A DNA stretch of 26,846 nucleotides from CADCTB01 sp038231955. GTDB lineage: Bacteria > Actinomycetota > Acidimicrobiia > Acidimicrobiales > AC-14. Numbering within the stretch: position 1 is the stretch's first letter; the number at the start of each line of letters is the position of its first letter. This document shows positions 22,113-26,846 of this stretch, piece after piece. The notes under the pieces were generated by a model. It had not been told where the DNA came from, made no database searches, and saw only the letters and a list, made by a program, of their open reading frames with translations. The position numbers and the translations under genes were made by a program. Location of the stretch: assembly GCA_038231955.1 (NCBI GenBank), contig JBBSIS010000017.1, forward strand, positions 1 through 26,846. Reading direction: 5' to 3'.

Positions 22113-22128
22113 CAGAGGCTCGTCAGTC
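22107..22128. terminator. Hairpin containing both stop codons of convergent genes
   Basis: GACTGAC (22107-22113), loop of 8 nt and GTCAGTC (22122-22128) make a perfect 7-bp stem. The left arm carries the DUF3040 stop TGA (22110-22112). The right arm, read on the minus strand, carries the transglutaminase stop (22125-22123). The genes are only 10 bp apart. Confidence 0.55.
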
Positions 22129-24390
22129 GGCATCCCGGCTGGGCCCGGCGGCGACATGGGCCTGCCGCCTCGGGCGGGCTCGCACGCGGCGGGGGTCGAG
22201 GATCTTGCGGGTCCGTGCCGGCAAGGTCGACTGGGCGTCGAGCTCCCGGGCGATCGTCGCCGCCCCGGCCACGGCTCGCCCGGCGACGTCGGCGGCCACG
22301 CCGCCCGACGACCATGCCGCAATCGAGGCGTCGCCGGCCAGGCGGATGAGCGAGGGACCGGCACCGCCGGCCGGGCGGGCGACCCGGTGCGCGAACTCGG
22401 CGGCTGTTTCCGAAGGCCGCGGGGCCAGCCCGAAGGCGGCCAGATCCTCCTCGGCGTCGGCCCACGCCACGAGCACCCGGGCGGTGGCGGTGGTGGCCGC
22501 CTCGCGTCGCTTGCGCCGCCGGCGGCGGCTCGCCCACGGGACTCCGACGACATAGGCGCCGATCAGGGCGAACAGGGCCGCGGCGGGGATCCACGGGCGG
22601 TGGGGCGACGTCACCGTGACGGGGGCGAGGGGCGCTTCGGTGACCTCCGGCGTCGGCGCCACCGTCGTCACCTCGGGAGCGGTGGTCATCGCCGGGGTGG
22701 ACTCGACAGGGGCCTGGGTGGCCTGGGCCGGCGCCACGCCGGTGTAGTTCTCGGCGCCGGGCATGCCTCGGCCCGGCGTGGGCTCGAAGGCCACCCACCC
22801 GTACCCGCTGAGGTAGACCTCGGGCCAGGCGTGGGCCTCCTTGCCGGTGACGTGGTAGCGGCCGTCGGACTGCCGAGTGCCGCTGGTGAAGCCCACCGCC
22901 ACTCGCGCCGGCAGGCCCAGGAGTCGGGCCATGGCGGCATAGGTGCCGGCGAACTGCTCGCAGTAGCCCTCCCGTTGGGCGAGGAACGTGTCCATGGCCC
23001 GCTCGTCATGGCCCGGGGCCACCTGGAGGTTGTACGTGAAGTTGGCCCGGAACCAGTCTTGTAACGCCTTGGCCTTCCCGTACGGACTGGTCTGGGCTCC
23101 GGCCACCTGCTGGGCCGTCCGGCGCACGCGGTTGCTGATGTTGGCGGGCAGGGTCAGGTAGCGCTGCGAAATCTCCGGGGGAACGGCCGACGTCACCGGC
23201 GCCAGCTCCTCGGCGGTGACGCGGGGCAGCGACGACTCGACGGTGTAGCGCAGGCCGTCGGAGGTGGTCTTGTCGGTGGCCAGGCTGGCGGAATCGGGAT
23301 CGAAGCGGACGTCGCCCGAGGGGCTGAGCCGGTCGGGCCGGTAGGCGGCGGGCAACCAGATCGACGACAGCCCCTCGATGAGGAACTGCTGGGTCGACCT
23401 CGTCGTCTCGCCCCGCCCGGCGTCGGGGCCGAGCCCCGGCAGCGTGCGGCTGGCCGGGCGGTAGTTGCTGAGCGACGACCAGATGGTGCCGTCGAAGCGG
23501 TCGAGGGAGGTGATCCGCCAGTAGGTCGGCGCATCGGCGGCCACCGAGAACATCTCGACGTTGGACTGGCTGACCAGCCGGCCCCGGATGTCGACCAGGG
23601 GACTGAGGGTGACGCGGGTGCCGTTGCTCGCATTCTTGTTCCGCCAGCCGATCAGGCCCGTGTCGTAGGCGCCGGGCAGGTGGGGACCCACGACCAGGCC
23701 GATGACCAGGGCGACGGCGCCCATGGCCAGCCCGGAGCGGAGCAGCGCGGCTTCGCCGGGGCGGCGGAGGCCGACGATCCACGGTCGGGCCTGGGGCTGC
23801 GCCGCCACCTCGGCGAGGACGACGAAGAGCAGCACGGCGGCCAGGTACAGGCCGGCGGCCAGCAGGCGGTTGCGCTCACCCCCGAGCAGGGCGCCGAACA
23901 GGAAGACGGTGAAGGAGGGGACGATGGCCTCCACCCGGGTGCGGGCCCGGAACGCGAACAGGTCGGCCACGAACGCGCACAGCCACACGCCGAGCACCGA
24001 TCCGAGGGCAAACCCGGGGGTGAGCTTGGTGGGCGCCACCACCTCGCCGAAGCGCTGCCACGCCTCGCGCAGGTCGGCCGACGCCGCCTGCCACACCGAC
24101 GGGCCCGGGACCAGCGAGACGTGGGCCTCGATGACCCACGTCACGAACAGCGCCAGGCCGGCCACCGACACCAGCAGCGACACCAGCGGGCTCACGCCCC
24201 GCCGCCGACAGGTCAGTGCCAGGCCGTGGACCGTGAGCACGGCCAGCAGCACCGGGGCGACGAAGGCCCCGTCGCCGAAGAGGCGGCACAGGCCGAGGGC
24301 GGCGGCCGCGCTCATCACGATCAGCCCGACCTCGGCCGCCCACCCGGGTAGCTCGGCGTCGGGGGCGTCCACCTCGGCGACGGCGGTCAT
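22123..24390 (-). CDS. TgpA-like transglutaminase-domain membrane protein
   Basis: The 755-residue protein has an N-terminal block of about six or seven membrane helices (residues 15-210, DUF3488/TgpA-type), a long extracytoplasmic region, a transglutaminase/protease-like core, one more helix near residue 650 and a cytoplasmic tail. Catalytic Cys is in REGYCEQFAGTYAAMARLLG and His in GKEAHAWPEVYLSGYGW; the third position is FEPTPG, with Glu in place of the classical Asp, as is often seen in actinobacterial members. The family is thought to act on peptides or wall material outside the cell. ATG 24390 overlaps the DUF58 stop (ATGA). It is the last gene of the MoxR-DUF58-transglutaminase operon. 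Confidence 0.92.
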   Translation of the reverse strand: MTAVAEVDAPDAELPGWAAEVGLIVMSAAAALGLCRLFGDGAFVAPVLLAVLTVHGLALTCRRRGVSPLVSLLVSVAGLALFVTWVIEAHVSLVPGPSVWQAASADLREAWQRFGEVVAPTKLTPGFALGSVLGVWLCAFVADLFAFRARTRVEAIVPSFTVFLFGALLGGERNRLLAAGLYLAAVLLFVVLAEVAAQPQARPWIVGLRRPGEAALLRSGLAMGAVALVIGLVVGPHLPGAYDTGLIGWRNKNASNGTRVTLSPLVDIRGRLVSQSNVEMFSVAADAPTYWRITSLDRFDGTIWSSLSNYRPASRTLPGLGPDAGRGETTRSTQQFLIEGLSSIWLPAAYRPDRLSPSGDVRFDPDSASLATDKTTSDGLRYTVESSLPRVTAEELAPVTSAVPPEISQRYLTLPANISNRVRRTAQQVAGAQTSPYGKAKALQDWFRANFTYNLQVAPGHDERAMDTFLAQREGYCEQFAGTYAAMARLLGLPARVAVGFTSGTRQSDGRYHVTGKEAHAWPEVYLSGYGWVAFEPTPGRGMPGAENYTGVAPAQATQAPVESTPAMTTAPEVTTVAPTPEVTEAPLAPVTVTSPHRPWIPAAALFALIGAYVVGVPWASRRRRRKRREAATTATARVLVAWADAEEDLAAFGLAPRPSETAAEFAHRVARPAGGAGPSLIRLAGDASIAAWSSGGVAADVAGRAVAGAATIARELDAQSTLPARTRKILDPRRVRARPRRQAHVAAGPSRDAD

Positions 24391-25622
24391 TGCGCCCGGG
24401 CCATGCGGGCCGAGGCCATGGCCCGGTTCCAGGCCGGGGCCAGGGATTCGCCGGCGGCCACGAGCACCGTCGTCGCCCTGACCGGGGCCGGGCCGGCGGT
24501 CGCGGGTGCGGGCCGACCGCCCTGGTCCCCGTGGTGACCGACGACCACCACGGTGAGCGCCGCCGGTCGCCCGCCCCGGCGAGCCAGGAGGGCGACGTCG
24601 GCAGCCGGCACGCTGGCGGTCACGATCAGGGCTACTGCGCCGGACACCTCGGGAAGAGCGGCCACGTCGTCGGGAACCACCTCGGCCCGGGCCAGGCGGT
24701 CGAGCAGGGCATCGAGATGGGCCGGCCCGGCCCCGAAACCGGAATCGGCCCCGTCGGTGCCGACGAGGCGGACCTGGGAGCCCCCCGTCGTCCCGCCCGA
24801 GGGGCCGCTCGGGCCCCGGCCACAGGACACGAGGATGCTCGCCGCCGCGGAGATGGCCTGCTCGAGGGAGTCCTCGTCGTGGGAGGCGGCCCGGAGGTCG
24901 ATCAGCACGGTGGCCCGCCCCTGCCAGGGGACGTCGTGCTGGCGGACCATGAGCTCGTCCCGACGGGCGGTCGAGGGCCAGTGGACCCGCCGGAGGTCGT
25001 CGCCGATCACCCAGGGCCGCAGGGCGTAGAAGTCTTCGCCCGCCTGTCCCGTGGCCGTGGCGTGGCGGGATCCCCCGCGCCGGTCGTCGCCGGGGGCGTG
25101 GGGGAGAGCCATCAGCGCCTCGATCGCGGGATAGACGACCAGCTCGGTCAGTGGGGCGACGACCCTGGCCGTCGTGGCCAGGCCGAGAGGATCGAAGCGG
25201 CGGGCCTCGAGGGGGCCGACGCTGAGCACACCGCGCTGCTCGGTGGGAATGCGGTAGTTGGCCCGCTCCTCGGCCCCGGGCAGGAGAGGGCCGAGCAGCA
25301 GTCGGGCCCGTCGGGGGCCGCCGTCGACCGGGTCGCGCAGCTCCACCACTGCGCTGCGGCGCGAGCCCGAGTTGGTCACCGACAGCTCGACCAGGCTCTC
25401 CTCGCCGGTCTGGACGCGAGCCGGCGTGAGGACTCGCCGGGCCTCCAGATCCGACGGCCGCGTGGCCAGGAAGACCAGAGCGGCGCCCATGAGGGCCCAG
25501 GCCCCTGCGGCCAGCACGTAGAGCTCCAGGATCCCGAGGACCCGACCGGTCGCGGCCAGCGCCAGGGCCCCGACGGTCAGGCCCCACCCCCGCCGGGTCA
25601 GCACGCCGGTCGTTCCCGCCAC
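24387..25622 (-). CDS. DUF58 family protein
   Basis: The 411-residue protein has two N-terminal membrane segments (about residues 12-50), a beta-rich middle region (ARVQTGEESLVELSVTNSG), the DUF58 signature EDFYALRPWVIGDDLRRVHW then PSTARRDELMVRQ near residues 200-235, and a von Willebrand A-like C-terminal part with TVLIDLRAASHDEDS. In many bacteria DUF58 proteins are partners of MoxR AAA+ ATPases, possibly as an adaptor or substrate. The start is GTG 25622, 22 bp after the moxR stop. The segment GRGPSGPSGG in the VWA-like part is encoded by a copy of the dispersed GGGCCCGAGCGGCCC core and looks like an insertion. Confidence 0.9.
   Translation of the reverse strand: MAGTTGVLTRRGWGLTVGALALAATGRVLGILELYVLAAGAWALMGAALVFLATRPSDLEARRVLTPARVQTGEESLVELSVTNSGSRRSAVVELRDPVDGGPRRARLLLGPLLPGAEERANYRIPTEQRGVLSVGPLEARRFDPLGLATTARVVAPLTELVVYPAIEALMALPHAPGDDRRGGSRHATATGQAGEDFYALRPWVIGDDLRRVHWPSTARRDELMVRQHDVPWQGRATVLIDLRAASHDEDSLEQAISAAASILVSCGRGPSGPSGGTTGGSQVRLVGTDGADSGFGAGPAHLDALLDRLARAEVVPDDVAALPEVSGAVALIVTASVPAADVALLARRGGRPAALTVVVVGHHGDQGGRPAPATAGPAPVRATTVLVAAGESLAPAWNRAMASARMARAQ
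24802..24816 (-). repeat. Copy of the GGGCCCGAGCGGCCC core inside the DUF58 gene
   Basis: Read on the minus (coding) strand this is the full 15-bp core and encodes Gly-Pro-Ser-Gly-Pro. It has the same reading frame and sense orientation as the copies in the kinase and dinB genes. Confidence 0.85.
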
Positions 25623-25644
25623 TGAGCACCCGAACCGGGGCCCC

Positions 25645-26602
<958 letters not shown>

Positions 26603-26622
<20 letters not shown>

Positions 26623-26662
26623 GCCCGCGGTGCCCACCTCATGACCGTCGTGTCCACTTCAT
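26603..26662 (-). repeat. Three diverged 20-bp repeats forming minigenes before moxR
   Basis: On the minus strand three 20-nt units start with ATGA at 26662, 26642 and 26622; neighbouring units agree at about 15 of 20 positions. The third unit is the start of moxR itself. The first two encode 7-codon frames, M-K-W-T-R-R-S and M-R-W-A-P-R-A, each ending in a TGA that overlaps the next ATG as ATGA. The candidate -10 box TACCGT ends 10 nt before the first ATG, so the transcript would begin just before it. Confidence 0.7.
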
Positions 26663-26672
26663 GGAGTGGCCC

Positions 26673-26678
26673 ACGGTA
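26673..26678 (-). promoter_or_regulatory. Candidate -10 box of the moxR operon
   Basis: TACCGT on the minus strand fits TAnnnT. Transcription would start near 26666, only a few bases before the first upstream minigene ATG (26662). No -35 box is clear, because the upstream DNA is the 33-bp repeat. Confidence 0.35.
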
Positions 26679-26685
26679 GCGGCTG

Positions 26686-26751
26686 GGGCCCGAGCGGCCC
26701 CGTCACAGCGGGCAATCTGGGCCCGAGCGGCCCCGGCAGAGCGGGCAATCG
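26686..26751 (+). repeat. Two 33-bp tandem repeats in the moxR-ROK spacer
   Basis: Units start at 26686 and 26719 with GGGCCCGAGCGGCCCCG and end AGCGGGCAATC plus one variable base; they differ at only a few positions. Compared with the dinB units they agree at about 26 of 33 positions and have the same length. Each core can fold as GGGCC-CGAGC-GGCCC. Confidence 0.9.
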
Positions 26752-26763
26752 GTCGCCGCCATC

Positions 26764-26769
26764 TAGCCT
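26764..26769 (+). promoter_or_regulatory. -10 box of a leaderless ROK kinase transcript
   Basis: TAGCCT fits TAnnnT and lies 7 nt before GTG 26777. No ribosome site precedes the start codon. This is the same arrangement as at the Ppm, MerR and TlpA genes. Confidence 0.45.
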
Positions 26770-26776
26770 CGCTCCC

Positions 26777-26846
26777 GTGGACATGGCGCTGGCAGTCGAC
26801 ATCGGCGGCACCAAGATGGCCGCCGGCCTGGTCAGCGCAGACGGAG
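26777..26846 (+). CDS. ROK-family sugar kinase, N-terminal fragment
   Basis: The first 23 codons are visible before the window ends. VDMALAVDIGGTKMAAGLVS contains the phosphate-binding DIGGTK motif of ROK proteins (glucokinase, N-acetylmannosamine kinase or NagC/XylR-type repressors). There is no room for an N-terminal helix-turn-helix, so a kinase, probably glucokinase-like, is more likely than a repressor. GTG 26777 follows TAGCCT by 7 nt; ATG 26783 two codons later is an alternative. Confidence 0.75.
   Translation, partial: MDMALAVDIGGTKMAAGLVSADG

Overview
The window is very GC-rich and gene-dense, and it looks like a chromosomal segment of an actinobacterium (Actinomycetota). The support is a DUF3040 protein, a polyprenol-phosphate mannose synthase, a PIG-L/MshB-type deacetylase, GTG/TTG starts, weak Shine-Dalgarno sites, and many start codons lying only 5-8 nt after a TAnnnT -10 box (leaderless transcripts). 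A deep-branching class such as Acidimicrobiia is a guess. No rRNA, tRNA, CRISPR array or intact insertion sequence was seen.

Layout. 1-3031: the tail of a small unknown gene, then a DUF1800-DUF1501 export pair whose intergenic gap is five perfect 26-bp repeats. 3090-4713: a DEAD-box RNA helicase behind a leader made of consecutive hairpins. 4718-6709: a decayed minus-strand ArsR/CDF pair facing an intact ArsR-type repressor and CDF zinc exporter. 6928-8198: a BlaI/M56 protease pair. 8228-10442: CcdA, divergent from a TlpA-like lipoprotein thioredoxin and an Lgt-like membrane protein. 10443-11506: a degraded patch with a broken tyrosine recombinase. 11507-13118: inositol monophosphatase divergent from a PIG-L deacetylase. 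13209-16421: an RR-PP2C phosphatase and a CHASE3 histidine kinase, both disrupted, then an intact response regulator. 16528-19141: an uncharacterised polytopic membrane protein divergent from a MerR regulator. 19228-22112: a small membrane protein, Ppm synthase, DNA polymerase IV and DUF3040. 22123-26622: a MoxR-DUF58-transglutaminase operon. 26777-end: the start of a ROK sugar kinase.

How genes work together. ArsR/CDF is a self-contained metal-efflux operon, and the repressor carries a complete CzrA-type alpha-5 site. CcdA passes electrons across the membrane and TlpA uses them for extracytoplasmic disulfide reduction. MoxR, DUF58 and the transglutaminase-like protein form the common envelope-associated AAA+ cluster. 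The phosphatase, kinase and regulator would be a signalling trio but appear to be decaying, or the assembly has errors there.

Most notable signals. (a) The 26-bp repeats form a chain of five 8-codon minigenes joined by TGATG stop-start overlaps, running from the DUF1800 stop to the DUF1501 ribosome site. A second chain of two minigenes precedes moxR, built from diverged copies of the gene's own first 20 bases. (b) The membrane protein at 16528-18315 carries a D-x2-WH-x3-G-x-D-x2-L-x2-P-x-H motif twice with identical spacing, recalling the tandem copper sites of PmoC. (c) A 15-bp hairpin core, GGGCCCGAGCGGCCC, recurs six times in and between genes, partly in 33-bp tandem units. (d) Two divergent gene pairs share an ATCGTA(A)GGCT core that appears to act as overlapping -10 boxes.
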